Of a stretch of 64,000 nt of DNA, positions 1 to 12,246 are shown in pieces. Source of the DNA: Albugo candida (taxonomy: Eukaryota > Oomycota > Peronosporomycetes > Albuginales); the NCBI GenBank assembly GCA_040437565.1, contig JBDOQK010000004.1, positions 744,001 through 808,000 of the forward strand. Direction: 5' to 3'. Position 1 is the first letter of the stretch, and the number at the start of each line of letters is the position of its first letter. The translations under genes and the position numbers were made by a program. Below the pieces are notes generated by a model. It made no database searches. It was not told where the DNA came from and saw only the letters and a list, made by a program, of their open reading frames with translations.

Positions 1-1907
1 ATCGTACATCGTGTACCGAAAGCCTCTGCTCGATAGAGATGCTGCGTCAATTTGCTCAAAACTTGCTCTGATGCGTAATGATTTCGCAATAGAATCGGAT
101 GATTGGCAGCCTTCCTCAGCTGTGTGAATATCGCGGCATCAGACGAAGTTTCTTTCACGTGCGAATAATCCAATTCCGTCAACATTTCCAATTGGCGTTC
201 CACTTTGCTTCTTTTTTTATGCTTCATGGATTTCTTCGCAATATCACGTGTTGCCTGCTCCTTTTTCTGCTTGATGACGGACTCCAAAAGCTGTTGATAT
301 CGTTTGCGTTGAGCTTCACCCAATACCACCATCTCTGTGTGTTCCTTCTTGGCCACTAGCTGATTCAGCACAAGCCGCTTTTCACGCCGAAGTATAAATG
401 GCGCCAAGATTTTTCTGATTTTCCAGCATTTTGATTCTTCGGTCCCATCGAAAAACGACAGCAACTCATCGGAATCACAATCAAACATCCGAGGCATCAA
501 GAAACTCAGTAGCGCCAACAGCTCAGTAAGGTTATTTTGTATCGGCGTGCCCGATAACACTAAACGGATTTTCGATCTCATGGTTGATATCCGCTTAAAG
601 CGAGACGACTTTGAGTTTTTGATACTGTGGCCTTCATCTAAAATCATGTACCCAAATCGAAAGCTTCGAATGAAATTCCGATCATCTTGACATGAATCTC
701 GCTCAAAGTACGTGTACGTTGTTAAGATGATATCAAACTGGTCGGGCGTGAGAGTCTCTTGAAGGTTCAGTCGATGCTCCTTTGCACCGTGATAAATAAT
801 CACACGTAATGTTGGTGCAATCCAAGCAAATTCTCGTTGCCAATTGCTCAGCACACTGGCCGGTACAACAATCAAGTGCGGTCCTTGACTTGCTTCCATG
901 TGCTCTTTGCGATCAAATTGCTTGTTTTCATGTGTAGAGATGGAATGCAAGAGTAGGAGGAACGATATGCTTTGCACTGTTTTGCCCAGACCCATTTCGT
1001 CTGCAAGCACTCCAGACACATTGTTTTCGCACAATAATAAGAGCCAATTCAATCCGACGACTTGGTAAGGCTTCAAAACAAGCTTGTCGCTGATATTAGG
1101 AATGTGATCTTGCGTCACAATCCGGCTTGCAGACTTGCCATTTGGTGTATCGATGGAAGCCAAAGAAACGTGATCTTCATTTGGTGCGTTGTTGTGTTGT
1201 CCATTGGACCACTCCAGAATAGATTTTCGCAACTTTTGTGCAAGCTGCTCACATTTCTTCAGAATCTGACCGACCTCACCGTGATTCTTGCCATGTGCAT
1301 CTTCTTCTTCTTCGTTCCAATGCTCAAACTTTTCCACTATTCGCTCTCTTTTTTGATGTTTTGGACGATCTCGTCCGTGCGTGTGACCACGCTTACCTCC
1401 ATTTCGCTCTAAATCCAAGCTACTAAACCATTCGTTGGCCTTTCCATTGATATCAGACGGTAAGCGATCCTCTGAAACATCAGCTGATCCTTTATTCTTT
1501 TGCATCTCGTACAAGTACGCATCATCTTCGGTTGCACGCGCATCGGTCCCTCGATCCGTCTTCTCATCGTTCTCATCATCCGATTCTGTAATGATTCTAT
1601 TCCTTCGTCTCCCCGTCGGTTTTTGTGGAGCCGTGAATTTTTCCTCTTCCAAATCACTCATTGCGGTCTCACTACTATCATTCGAACTATCATCGTCAAT
1701 AAGCAATGGTCTTTTCCTCTTTGTCGTGTCCTCAATAGCTGTTTTCTTGGTAGTCCGATCTTTTGTTACCTCATTCAATTGTGACTCATTTTGAGCAGAA
1801 TTTGGGCTCGTAGAAGGCTCAATAGAGATCGTATCGATCGATAAATCAATTACTTCGTATTTGGATAAGGTCCCCGCTGCGAAAAATGTATCACTACAGA
1901 AATGCAT
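1..1907 (-). CDS. SMARCAD1: SMARCAD1/Fun30-type SNF2 chromatin remodelling ATPase (C-terminus outside window)
   Basis: Open reading frame on the minus strand running off the left edge. It has an acidic, disordered N-terminus of about 280 residues, then a SNF2 ATPase core: ADEMGLGKT (Walker A), VVPASVLSNW, LDEGHSIKN (DEGH box), LSGTPIQNN, and FLMPRMF followed by APFILRR. The DEGH box and the order of these blocks match SMARCAD1/Fun30/Etl1, which remodels nucleosomes in heterochromatin and at DNA breaks. The RecA-like lobe 2 lies beyond the window. The ATG at 1907 is the first in frame. However, a good 3' splice signal (TTTTTCGCAG) ends just downstream of it, around 1882, so the true first exon may lie upstream. 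Family is certain; the 5' end is not. Confidence 0.88.
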   Translation of the reverse strand, partial: MHFCSDTFFAAGTLSKYEVIDLSIDTISIEPSTSPNSAQNESQLNEVTKDRTTKKTAIEDTTKRKRPLLIDDDSSNDSSETAMSDLEEEKFTAPQKPTGRRRNRIITESDDENDEKTDRGTDARATEDDAYLYEMQKNKGSADVSEDRLPSDINGKANEWFSSLDLERNGGKRGHTHGRDRPKHQKRERIVEKFEHWNEEEEDAHGKNHGEVGQILKKCEQLAQKLRKSILEWSNGQHNNAPNEDHVSLASIDTPNGKSASRIVTQDHIPNISDKLVLKPYQVVGLNWLLLLCENNVSGVLADEMGLGKTVQSISFLLLLHSISTHENKQFDRKEHMEASQGPHLIVVPASVLSNWQREFAWIAPTLRVIIYHGAKEHRLNLQETLTPDQFDIILTTYTYFERDSCQDDRNFIRSFRFGYMILDEGHSIKNSKSSRFKRISTMRSKIRLVLSGTPIQNNLTELLALLSFLMPRMFDCDSDELLSFFDGTEESKCWKIRKILAPFILRREKRLVLNQLVAKKEHTEMVVLGEAQRKRYQQLLESVIKQKKEQATRDIAKKSMKHKKRSKVERQLEMLTELDYSHVKETSSDAAIFTQLRKAANHPILLRNHYASEQVLSKLTQHLYRAEAFGTRCT

Positions 1908-2240
1908 CTCAGGTTACATATTAGCGTTTAATAGTGTACAATTACGAACTGAATTTCGAGCAATAAGACTTTTCCTTGACGTAATATATTCTGTTTTGAT
2001 TTACAGGATGCTATAATAGCGTTTTTCTCACAGCATCGTAAAGAGACCTTCAAGTCGCTGGTAACATGAACGCTTCCTTTACCGCCACATACTTGCAATT
2101 CATTCCCGTTTTGATCCAATGCAAGCTTCCGGCCAGTTACGTGCTCTCGCAATCCAAGACCCATCCGTTTCGAACAAATTCGATCAACAGGTCATCATCC
2201 AATACCGGTAAGAAACCGAGAGATAACGGTTTGTTTAGGC
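1908..2240. other. Spacer between remodeller and transporter genes
   Basis: A 333-bp stretch between two minus-strand genes. It contains a 78-codon minus-strand frame (1928-2164) with no recognisable domain, which could hold an upstream exon of the remodeller gene. No splice pair that keeps phase was convincing, so I do not call it coding. Confidence 0.4.
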
Positions 2241-3858
2241 TCAGAGATCGAAATGATGTATTGCTGGAATGAATTTCCATGTGATTAGCGCGCCTAGAAA
2301 CGATACAAAGCTACATATAAACAGCAAAGAATCCACCCCATAATCAGCGACAAGTGAACCAAACATGGAAGCACCCAAAGAAGCCCCGAATTTGCCACTT
2401 GCTGCTGCAATTCCATTTAGTTTGACGCGCACAGAGCTCGCGAAAATCTCTGCTGGAAGGCAAAATGTGCTGACATTTGGACCGAAATTCGAAAAGTAGA
2501 ATGTTGTCGCGTATAAAAATAATAATACAGGTTTCACGCTCAATAATTCATCGTAAAAGGCGCCAATGCATAGAAACAAAATGCTCATCACCAAGAACCC
2601 AAAAATCTGAATCGATCGGAAAGAGATCTTGCCCACGACAAGAACAGTAGTGAGATACCCGGGAAGCGATATCATACTCACAATCATCGAATACCACGCC
2701 AAGTTGTCCAAATGAGAAGAATCAAAGTTGTACGTATCTTCCAAAATGATTGGTGTGAAGATAACATTTCCATAGAATGTAAAGTCGAAGAGTAACCATC
2801 CAAAGGAAGCCCCAAAAAGCCTATTACGTACTTGTGGATCTCGTAAAACCATTCGTAGTGCACTTTCGTTAGCGTCGGGCGTATTGAACGATGAAGGTTG
2901 GTCTTTTGAACTGTCTTGGGCCTTGAAGGCATCGTACAAGACGATCAGACCTGGAAGTGCACCACCACCGAGAAGTAATCGCCAGCCCCAAAATGGATTC
3001 GTCTTTGTACGTAATAAAGCAAACGTTGCCATTGGAGCAAGCAATTGGCCGATTCCTTGGAAACTAAACACTGCGGCTACGATTCTTCGATGATTTGGAT
3101 CATTCTGACTAGCCTCAAACGCGCTTGTTGCCGATAAAGGGTACACTCCACCTACCCCAATGCCCAGAATCAGTCTACATCCAGCGAGAGAATAGTATAA
3201 TGCATCCCCATGAGCAGGAATCAAAGCACTGGCAACGGAACCAACAACTGTGAGCAGCAATGTGACTATCATGGCCTGAAGACGATATTCAGCGACTTGA
3301 AAACATTCAATATGATGAGAGCACATACTTTTTTTCTTCCCAGCGATGCGCCAATATACCCAAAGCACAGCTGACCCAAAATCGCACCGACTAAAGAGCA
3401 GGAAGCCACTGCAAATGTCAAATCTGCACTGGATGGCGGAGAAACCTGTTCGATCATTATTTGTGCATAATTTATCACTGATAAATTGTACTACACCGAT
3501 ATAAATAAGCACATTCAGACAACCTTTAAATTGGACTGCGTACCGCTGTGCTCAAATTCGCGATCGCTGAAACCACAATTCGTTTTTCGAAAATAGAAAA
3601 CGACGATTCTGAAGCTCTCGATGTCGAGTCGCGTGAACATTGATGGCGATTTGGAACGAAACGATCAATTATACGTGTCTTCCAGCAAGTTTTTTCTTTG
3701 GGAATCAGATTTTTGAATTCATTTAAACGAATTGAATCGAATCGAAGCGGTGAGATGGAACTAACGAGGTAGAGCTTTTCGATTCTCAATCCTTTATCAG
3801 GCGAACTATCGTCGTTTGTGGTTAAAGCACAACTTGAAGAACCATCTTGAAGATGCAT
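2241..3858 (-). CDS. Major facilitator superfamily transporter (phosphate/sugar-type)
   Basis: Spliced minus-strand gene with two introns of 53 bp each (3491-3543 and 3276-3328), both GT..AG and phase-consistent. Splicing gives IVVSAIANLSTA joined to YNLSVINYAQIM, then GYIGASLGRKK (the MFS loop 2-3 motif) joined to AMIVTLLLTVVGS. About 12 membrane segments follow, with RLILGIGVGGVYPLSA in segment 4 and FGWLLFDFTFYG in the second half. The organisation resembles PHT1/PHS phosphate:H+ symporters and related MFS carriers at the plasma membrane; the substrate is not shown by the sequence. The ATG at 3858 gives a long polar N-tail; a shorter start or a further intron is possible. It is divergent to the amino acid transporter, about 150 bp away. 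Confidence 0.8.
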
Positions 3859-4009
3859 GGAAGCTGGTCGAGGGCGCGTGATTGTCGATACAAAGAGATT
3901 TGATCAGTTTTCTGTCATTAGTGACTTTATATTGTCGCAGTATATAGCAAACGGTATAAGACAATATTTTATAAACACATACACTTCATCATATCATTAT
4001 TATACAAAA

Positions 4010-5647
4010 ATGATGTCCTTACGCGAAGTCGATATTCTACATGAGGAAAATGGACTCCGAGAAGCGTTTCTCGACGAGACAAATGCGCATCAACGACAAG
4101 GATACTACTGCTCGTCCGCTGATCAACCGCTCTACGACAATCAGGACGCATCGTCGACCTCTGAAGATGAATCGTATGAACTATTATCAGCTCGGGAGGC
4201 CCCAGTTTTAAAAAATTACCCTTATAAGCGCAAATCGCATCCATTTCGCGGATTTTCAGACTCAATGCAGCCAGGATCAGGTTCATATTGCATCCATAAC
4301 CGCTAGAATCTATCACGTTGTATCGTATCGTAGTCAAAAGCTCTGTACTCACAATGACAATTGCTGTGGTCGGAGGAGGGATTCTCTCGCTTCCTTACGC
4401 TGTCAAACAAGTGAGTTGGACCATCTTGATCGATCCGAATGCTAATGTATGTCAATAGTCGGGCTTCATAATGGGTGTCGGATTGATCCTTTTATTCGCC
4501 TTCATTACTCGATTCTCGGTTGGCATGATCTTGCGAGCAGCCGATACAGTTGGAGCCTCATCATTTGCAGAGCTTGCCAAGTTGACACATGGGCCAAGAC
4601 TCGAGTTATTCACTAAAATGGTCATCTCGTTGAATCTGTTTGGAACGAGTGTTGGATACGTACTTGGGGCTGCAGAACTATTACAAGTGGCGCTGAATGT
4701 AATCTTATGAGCTTTCTTCTCTCTTTGCAAATCCTCACATTGTCTGTAGAGCTTGGATCCGGATGTTGGTTTCAATCGACAAGAAATTATCGTTTTCTTG
4801 TGCGTTGTGGTGATTTTTCCCTTCAGTCTTTGTCGCTCGCTCGGATCTCTTCGATTTGCATCTCTTATTGCCGTCCTCTGCATCGTGTATATGACCATCA
4901 CGATCGTGGTCAAATACTATCAGTTTGTGTCGTTGGGTTATGCGCCGAGCATAAAGTATCAACTCCATCACTTGGTGCTCTTTGAAACAAATATTGAGAG
5001 ACTGCTTGAAGCTGTACCACTCATCATATTTGTCTACACTTGCCATCCAAATATCATGCCCATTTGCTCAGTCCTCAAACGACCATCGACACGCCGAATG
5101 CATAAAGTGGTGGATCGAAGCCTCATTATCGCGACAGCCGTTTACGCAATTTGTGGAGTTTTTGTCATTTTCACATTTGGCGAGGCTACCAAATCCAACT
5201 TTCTGCAAAATAATTATCATCACAGTACTGCAATGATCATCGGTGCCATTGGATTCAGCGTCGCGCTTGTCCTCACTGTTCCGCTTTTCATCCATTCAAT
5301 GAAGGATATAGTGAAGGTAAGAAATTCTCCGGATGCGACACTGAAAGCTCAGTCGATTTCAGTCTGTAGATTCGAGAAAAGCATCTCTGCTCGGCCGCCA
5401 ACGGATAGTGAGCAGCATACTTGTGGTCTCAGTAGCGTTTGCTTCCATTTGTGCCACTAACATTGCAACCGTACTGGGCATCCTCGGAACGACTACGAAT
5501 CCAATCATTTGCTTCCTTCTTCCTGCTATCATTGCACGTTCCATCCAAACCGATGCGATAGAAGTGGAAAAACGAATTGCCGGTTGTATAGCGATACTTA
5601 TGAGCGCCATTTGCATTGCTTCATTTATTTTCAACGTCAGAAAGTAA
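4010..5647 (+). CDS. Amino acid transporter, SLC38/AVT-like (AAAP family)
   Basis: Five exons, with introns at 4281-4333, 4411-4458, 4699-4749 and 5317-5362, all GT..AG with consistent phase, giving about 479 residues. The N-terminal ~90 residues are polar and cytosolic. The first membrane segment carries VVGGGILSLPYAVKQSGF, the hallmark of amino acid/auxin permeases, and ten or eleven hydrophobic segments follow. VPLIIFVYTCHPNIMPI corresponds to the conserved TM region with the helix-breaking histidine and proline seen in SLC38 and vacuolar AVT carriers. Likely moves neutral amino acids across the plasma or vacuolar membrane; direction and coupling ion cannot be told. It starts divergently from the MFS gene, suggesting a shared promoter in 3859-4009. 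Confidence 0.87.
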
Positions 5648-5701
5648 ATTCTCGTCTCTGATAATGTGAGGAAAAAGTTGTTCATTTATTGGCGCCATTG
5701 T

Positions 5702-7215
5702 CTAAATACGAAAGCCGGAAGCAGGTAGCAAATCGATACAGTCTTCCACCAACGCCTTCTGCAGAGGATACACGTTCTCCATCCCGCGCTGTTTGGCTTC
5801 TTCAATAGATTTTGTAGCAATCTCACGGAATCGAGCGTCATTGATCTTGATTTTCTGCAACGATAATTTCTCATTCAAAAGCGAAACTTGTTCATCTTCC
5901 GATAAAAGTTTCCGTCGTGCATCCGCTTGTTTCTTTTGCTCAATTGCGATACGCAGATGATTCCTTCTTCCCTCTTCTTTCTCCTCACGTAATTGTTTCT
6001 CCAATTCTTGTCCATACATCTCCCAATCTCGCATCAGCTCTTTCGCTTCTTGCCGCTCCTGCATTCTCTCCTTTGCTTTGAAGTCGAGTTGTTGCTGTCG
6101 ACTACGATGAATAGCTTCCAGATCAGCTGCTCGACGATCCGCACGGTCTTGCAATCCTTTCTCTTCCTTTTCACGAACTTCATTAAACTGATTTTGGATG
6201 CGCTCATCATTCTTTTGCTCCAATTTCACCAAATTCTGTGTCGCTAAATCGATCATACGCTGTTTTCGCGCTTGTTTTTGTTCAAACTTCATCCGCTGCA
6301 TTTTTTGCCCTCTTGCGATTTGTTGCTGCTTTTTCAAAGCGTCCTCTGCACGCTTCAACTCTGCAACTTGCTCTTTCTCCTTTTCTGCTTGACGTAATGC
6401 CAGTAATTTTGCATTTGCGGACTGTGTCTCCTCGCTGGCTTTCTTCATGCGGCATTTGCGTTCATTTTCGACCTCCTGTTCTCGCTGTAGCTCTTCATTT
6501 ACCTTTGCTACAATCCTTTCGCCTTCACGCTTTTCCTGCAGCAAAACTTTTCACCCCGCCTATATTTCGTACTTAATTGAATGACAAACCTGGATTAGTG
6601 TGTCGATGTAACGCTGCTTGTATTCCTCTAATTGCTCCTTTTGCATCTTTGCCAATCTGATACGCTCGTTCATGTTGATTTTTTTCTTCTCCAGATCTTT
6701 TTTCTCGCTCTCAAGTACATCCTTTAATAACTTAGATGCATAAGCATTCTCTATGGCTTCATTCTGATTCTCCAATTGCCTTTTTTCATGCTCTTGTAAA
6801 TGTCGATGCTATTATTAACACATAAAATAGGGATTCACTGTCCGAATAAGAGGTTTCGTACATAAATGACATCGGTGAGCAGTTGTTTGCTTCGCAAAGT
6901 TTTCATCCGATCCGTTTGCTCGTAAATCAATTCATTTGCGCGCTCAATTTGCTGTGTTCGCGCTCGAGTCTGGATCTGCCTCTCTTCCTCATCCATTCTC
7001 AATCGCACCTTCTCTTCACGATCTTCTTTATCCTTTTTCCATCGATCTTTTTTCTGTCTCATAGCATCCAAAGTGTTTGGCCATTGCGAATAGCGATCGG
7101 ATGATTTCTGCTTCAATTCAAGTCGTTTGGTCTCTTTGTCAGAAGGTACCGATGGGGATATAGTGCCCGCAATTCGTTGATAGTTGCTATACGATACCTT
7201 TGTCACGTTCGCCAT
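5702..7215 (-). CDS. CFAP210: CFAP210/CCDC173-like axonemal coiled-coil protein (TPH domain)
   Basis: Three exons (7215-6862, 6808-6590, 6535-5702) with introns of 53 and 54 bp, giving about 468 residues. Almost the whole protein is charged alpha-helix rich in Glu, Lys, Arg and Gln, as in the trichohyalin-plectin-homology (TPH) family. The block YEQTDRMKTLRSKQLLTDV matches the conserved CFAP210 segment around FHSALLLTEV. In other eukaryotes CFAP210 is a microtubule inner protein of ciliary doublets, so expression in zoospores is expected. The start at 7215 (MANVTKVSYSNY) was chosen over upstream codons because the preceding residues look like leader. Length is slightly below the vertebrate protein (about 550). 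It could be another TPH protein, but the order of motifs favours CFAP210. Confidence 0.72.
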
Positions 7216-7667
7216 TCTTGGAGTTCTATCGCAACAAAAGCTTATAATCAAGACGTTTCATGCTTCACTCGCTTAATTATATTTATAGATTATACCTGGA
7301 ATACATCCAGATTATAGAAACGATCTCCCCTTGCCCTCTCTTCTCAATTAAAGACACCCTCTGAGACTTTGTATGAATACTGCAAAGGTGCAAGTTGCGT
7401 GAATGTCGCGTCAAGAATTTCTTGTTGATCTTATTCATCATTTCATCCACGACCAACGAGACAAGAGCATACTTGAGGTCATAAAGCAGTGATCCCGGGG
7501 AGTTCCCACACTGCTGGTTCATAGCGCATTCAAAGGAAAAGTACTCTTTTTTGATTGTGTGATTTGTGGCTGTCCCAAGTTGTCGAATCGTCTTGCTCGT
7601 TTCATTCGCTTTATCGGATAAAGTAAAAGCTAGATTCAAATTAACAGAATTTTCATCTGAAAGAAGT
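7216..7667. other. Divergent promoter region between CFAP210 and WNK kinase genes
   Basis: About 450 bp between two divergently transcribed genes. I see no RNA gene or repeat. Open frames in it carry no recognisable motif. It presumably holds both promoters and 5' leaders. Confidence 0.5.
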
Positions 7668-10552
7668 ATGGATTCGGAATCACAAGAATACAAACATGAG
7701 AGTGATACAGATCGTCCTATGGAACACTCGCCTCGTGGACGTTATATACGTGTACGCATTCGATTCTTTGGCGCGATTGTTTCCATAATTTAATATCCTG
7801 TTTGTGTCTATATCGATAGTTTGAAACAAAACTAGGCTCTGGGGCCTACAAAACAGTCTACAAAGCGTATGATACGGATCAAGGCATCGATGTGGCGTGG
7901 AATGCCATTGGTATTGGCCTTTTACCTAATACAGAGAAAACCAGAATCATACAGGAGGTCCAACTACTTCAAAAACTCGAGCATAANNNNNNNNNNNNNN
8001 NNNNNNNNNNNNNNNNNNNNNNNNNNNNNNNNNNNNNNNNNNNNNNNNNNNNNNNNNNNNNNNNNNNNNNNNNNNNNNNNNNNNNNGCCTACAAAACAGT
8101 CTACAAAGCGTATGATACGGATCAAGGCATCGATGTGGCGTGGAATGCCATTGGTATTGGCCTTTTACCTAATACAGAGAAAACCAGAATCATACAGGAG
8201 GTCCAACTACTTCAAAAACTCGAGCATAAGAATATCATCAATTTTTACGGGTCATGGTTTTGCAAAGAGAAAAACCAAGTCGTCTTTATAACTGAAATAA
8301 TGACTTCAGGGACGTTGAAATCCTATATCAAACGCGTTCAGTTTGTAAAGTGGAAAATTATCAAACGATGGTGTTTACAAATTCTCGAAGGCTTACATTA
8401 TTTGCACTGCCAGAATCCAGCCGTCATTCATCGAGATTTAAAGTGTGATAACATTTTTATTAATGGAAATACCGGTGATCTCAGGATTGGAGATTTGGGA
8501 CTCTCTACCCAGCTAGCTGTACACAAGCAGTCACGAGCACAAAGCGTACTAGGAACACCGGAATTCATGGCTCCAGAATTGTATGACGAAAGTTATGACG
8601 AGAAAGTAGATATTTATGCATTCGGAATGTGTGTTTTGGAAATGGTGACCAAAGAAGTTCCATACATTGAGTGCTTGAATCCAGCACAGATTTATAAGAA
8701 AGTGACAGCTGGAATCCGACCAAGAGGACTGAAGCGAGTCGTAAGTCAGGCAGCCAGAGAATTTATAGAGCTGTGTCTGTCTCGTGGAAATGGAGAAGTA
8801 GAAGTAACAGCAGAATATCTCATGTCACATACTTTTCTCAAGGCTCAAGACGATGACAATGACTATGTCAAACTCTTGGACGAAGATGAGCTTGCAAGAT
8901 TAGAGAATTCACAACACAGCGAGATTGTAGATGCTCAGAAGCTCGCATCTCGAGCCGGTATGGAACAGCATCTGATCGGCTCTTCTTGTCCGGCTTTAGC
9001 TTCGGATCAAATCCCTGTCACTGCTAAAGCCTTTCACGAATTGGGTCAGAGCGAGGCTGTCTCAGCATCCATTTTGAATGGTACATTGGAGACAGTACCC
9101 GAGACACAAGCTAGCGATCCAAAAGCAGGAGCACTTCCCGTTGATGAACCTTTCTCGGGAAACAAGTCAGATCAACAGAACGTAAAGCAATTTCTTGAAT
9201 CGTTACCCGGTAACGAACACAATGTTCAAAACACAAGGATCAACGTGATGATGGGTAGAGGTGATCGTCTGACGCTCGAAGATGAGCAATGTCAAGGTGA
9301 GGAAGATCCATCCCAGGGTGGCGATGCACGTTATCAATCGGAACGATCGACTAGATCTAGTGAGGATACAACGCTGACGTGTCCCGCCTCCGATACTCCA
9401 TCACTTGCCTCATCTCGAAGCGCTCATTTTGATAGTGGTCCGAGCATACAGACGAAACGGGGTCGTGGACACGATATCAAAGCGTCCAAAGATCCAGACA
9501 ATCCGCACAGTATTCTCCTGAATCTGCGTATCACGATTGATGGCAAGTCGAAAGAAATACAATTTCCATTCAATTTGTACACCGACAGCAGTCACGAAGT
9601 TGCTTGTGAACTTGCTTTGGATGTCGGAATTCTGGAACCAGAGCTGGAAGATATCTCAGACTCGATCAACTTTCTTGTGACCGAAGGAAAAAGCAGCAAT
9701 TTACCGCACGTGGACCAAGATGTGTGGGAAGAAGCTCCTGAACCTTATTCGTTTTCGTCAAAGCCGCTACCTCACGTGTCGAAAATGACATTTCACACGA
9801 ATCCGATGCAAGGAACGACGATGCTGAATGCACGGACACAAAGCCCGTCGTACGGATTACAAGACAGCTACGAAAGTCAGCGTACAAATGGATCGCATCA
9901 TCAGCGGAATCACTCGCTGCGAGGTGATGCAGTCTTGAACGAACCTCCTCCACGCGCTGGATCTGCTGTTCCATCTGATTTTCGTGAAGGACGGACTTCA
10001 CCGCGACGGAGGAGACCGCTTATCACAATGAGTTCGAGCGAATCTCAACGAACTTCGGACGAGTGGGGAGGACGTACATCGGATGAAAGGGAGCACGAGA
10101 TGGCGCTGAATGGCGACACGCTTTCACACTCATCAAGAGCGTACGCGTTTGACGATCACGATTCGAGTTTGGAGGCGGAAATACGTAGTGAAGAAGAGAA
10201 ACATCAACGAGAAATACAACGATTCCGTAAGAAGATCCAGGAGCTGGAGCAGAAGCAAAGAGCAAAAGCCAGACAAGAGCGATTGCTCAGTGGGGAAGAG
10301 TACGCAAGCGAATTGGATTATCCTCCAAGCGATCTCAATGTTTATGTGCGGGGTCGATCCCAGCCAATGCAACAATCACAGGCTCCCGCACTTTTCCATC
10401 ATCATCACTCTTTTCGGATGATGGGCAAATCTCCTCCGAAAGAACGGATGAATGGCGGATTTGGGCATCCCGGAGCACCCGCTGGCACGGATGAAGGCAA
10501 ACGACGACTTTCCACCGTATCGGCGATATCCTCCGAGGCTCTGCACAAGTGA
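7668..10552 (+). CDS. WNK (with-no-lysine) protein kinase
   Basis: Exon 1 (7668-7751) is joined over a 68-bp intron to exon 2 (7820-10552). The kinase domain begins at FETKLGSGAYKTVYKAYD. The usual VAIK lysine is Asn (VAWN), and a Lys sits in the glycine-rich loop (AYKTVYK), which is the defining WNK arrangement. HRDLKCDNIFING, GDLGLST and GTPEFMAPE are intact, so it should be active. Near position 9500 a WNK-type CCT-like domain follows (LRITIDGKSKEIQFPFNLYT), which in the family binds RFxV motifs; the tail is disordered with a coiled coil. WNKs control ion transport and osmotic stress signalling. The frame contains a 100-N gap (7987-8086) plus a 143-bp repeat; removing both (243 bp) keeps the frame, so the real protein is 81 codons shorter than the assembly implies. 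Confidence 0.92.
7844..8229. repeat. Assembly gap with identical 143-bp flanks
   Basis: Positions 7844-7986 are identical to 8087-8229, separated by exactly 100 N. The repeat lies inside the WNK kinase domain and would duplicate the VAWN region, which no WNK has. Best read as two contig ends that overlap but were not merged. Confidence 0.9.
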
Positions 10553-10854
10553 ATGGAAGCTTTGTTTGATCGAGCGAATTGTAAAGTGAGCAACCTCTAA
10601 ATCGCGTCAAAGTTTGGAGGAAAGCATAGATTTGAGAGGCAAAAGGACCAAATGTTTGGGTAAAGAGTTCCAAAATCAGCGAATTTCGGGCGCTGATGGT
10701 ATTTGATAATTTGAAGAATATAAGCTCCAGAGGCTCATGGCATATTGCGTCATGAATGCGTGTTGGATTCACTCATTTTTCACGGTCTGTACCCTTCGAC
10801 TGCCTTTACATCTTGGCGCTATTTCGATCTTTATAAAACGTCTCATTGCGGAGA

Positions 10855-11429
10855 ATGGTCGCGCCCTCCAGCCTCGAAGATATGACGGGAATCCGCCTTC
10901 ATCCAAGGCTCAAGTGAGCTGATTTCGATCTCAACGCATGTCATCTGTTGTAAAGATTGCGTTGTAGGCCGACGACAACGAAAATGAAGCACATTCTCTC
11001 TCAGATTTTGCAAGAAAAGCTGGAGAAGAATGTGTATCAAGCAGATAAATCGGCTGCGCTGACGAAAGAATTGACCGATGCGATAAAGACGCAATTAAAA
11101 GGTATGTCTTAACTGGTCCGAGTACGCGCTAATGGCGTTGGATTCCATAGCTGGCAACTATCCGCGCTTCAAATACATTGTGCAGGTGGTTTTGGGTGAA
11201 CAACGAGGCGAAGGCGTTCGGTACGTATCTCTCGTTCCGCTTTTGCTGATCCTGAAAATGTCTTTCAGAATGGGATGTCGATGCTTATGGGATGCTGGAA
11301 TCGACTGTTATGCTTCTGAGACGTTTGTTAATGTACGAGTGGCTGAGCGTGCTTCAGGATCACCACTAAGGCTTTTTTTAGGACAGCTTATTTTGCGTCG
11401 CAGTGGCGTATGCGGTGTACCTGTATTAA
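10855..11429 (+). CDS. DYNLT1: Dynein light chain, Tctex type (copy A, complete)
   Basis: Five exons: 10855-10913, 10968-11101, 11151-11220, 11269-11332 and 11382-11429. The introns are 48-54 bp and phases are consistent, giving 124 residues, the normal Tctex1 length. Diagnostic stretches are KSAALTKELTDAIKTQLK, YIVQVVLGEQRGEGVRMGC, CLWDAGIDCYAS and the C-terminal NDSLFCVAVAYAVYLY, all matching DYNLT1. The protein dimerises on dynein intermediate chain and acts in cytoplasmic and axonemal dynein. The first 20 residues are weakly conserved, so exon 1 is the least certain part. A second, partial copy lies after the gap at 12147-12246 and differs from this one only by silent codon changes in the shared exons. 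Confidence 0.9.
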
Positions 11430-11918
11430 GGAAAGAATGATTGCGTTCGCGTATAATTACGACGACATTACGATATTGTAGTGTACGTACTATTTGACCG
11501 ACAAAAGCAGACGAGGGGTAGTCAGATCAGATCATTTAGAAAATTAAAAATACAGAAAAGGTTTTGTGTTTATCGAAAGATTGAGAAAACAATCACTACT
11601 TCTTGTGTATCAAAAAAATTCTATCTTTCTGGAAGCAGCTGAAGAAAGGAGCTTTTATGCGTCAGGAGTCGAGACAAGACTGTTTTCTTTTTGCTAGTCT
11701 GATTGTTCATTAGTATTGATGTATCGAATGCCACACGTTTGCTCAAAGCAGTTTTCTTCTGCAAATAGTAACATATCGCTGGCAAGACAAGAACGTGATG
11801 GACAGAATCTTTGGCACATCTCTCGCGGTCGTGCATTTAGAAAATTGAAGAATCATATATTCAACTAGATTTATTTCAATTGTGAATTTTATCGGTCCTG
11901 CACAAGTTTCTCAGTGTA
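11430..11918. other. Spacer downstream of dynein light chain copy A
   Basis: About 490 bp, AT-rich, with no recognisable gene. A diverged version with small indels recurs at 12655-13127, so it belongs to the duplicated unit. Confidence 0.5.
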
Positions 11919-12146
11919 ATGTGCATGTCCCGGACTCAGTTCTGCCTGGTTATGCAAGCAATATGCTATAGTGTACAGTCATCACCGAGATGCAAAATCC
12001 CTGTAAATGGTATCATTTGTTTGGATGATGTGACAGAAGGAGACGTCGTATCATTGATAGAGATGGGAGAGTTTCAAAGATTCATGAAGTGCGTCACCTG
12101 GAACGAAGGTAATAAGGAATTGAAAGCCGTTGTCGACAACTTTGAT
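11919..12146 (+). CDS. Unknown fast-evolving gene, copy A (3' part lost at gap)
   Basis: Begins ATG with MCMSRTQFCLVMQAICYSVQ and runs 76 codons into the gap. The N-terminus is modestly hydrophobic and cysteine-bearing; it could be a weak signal peptide, but this is not clear. I recognise no family. Compared with copy B (13128), the last 51 codons differ at about 19 codons, of which about 17 change the amino acid and only 2 are silent. This is the reverse of the pattern in the adjacent dynein light chain. The 3' part is missing because the contig ends here. Confidence 0.55.
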
Positions 12147-12246
12147 NNNNNNNNNNNNNNNNNNNNNNNNNNNNNNNNNNNNNNNNNNNNNNNNNNNNNN
12201 NNNNNNNNNNNNNNNNNNNNNNNNNNNNNNNNNNNNNNNNNNNNNN

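Noticed and set aside
1928-2164. Separate 78-residue minus-strand gene
   Set aside because: No recognisable feature and no convincing splice to the remodeller; kept only as spacer.
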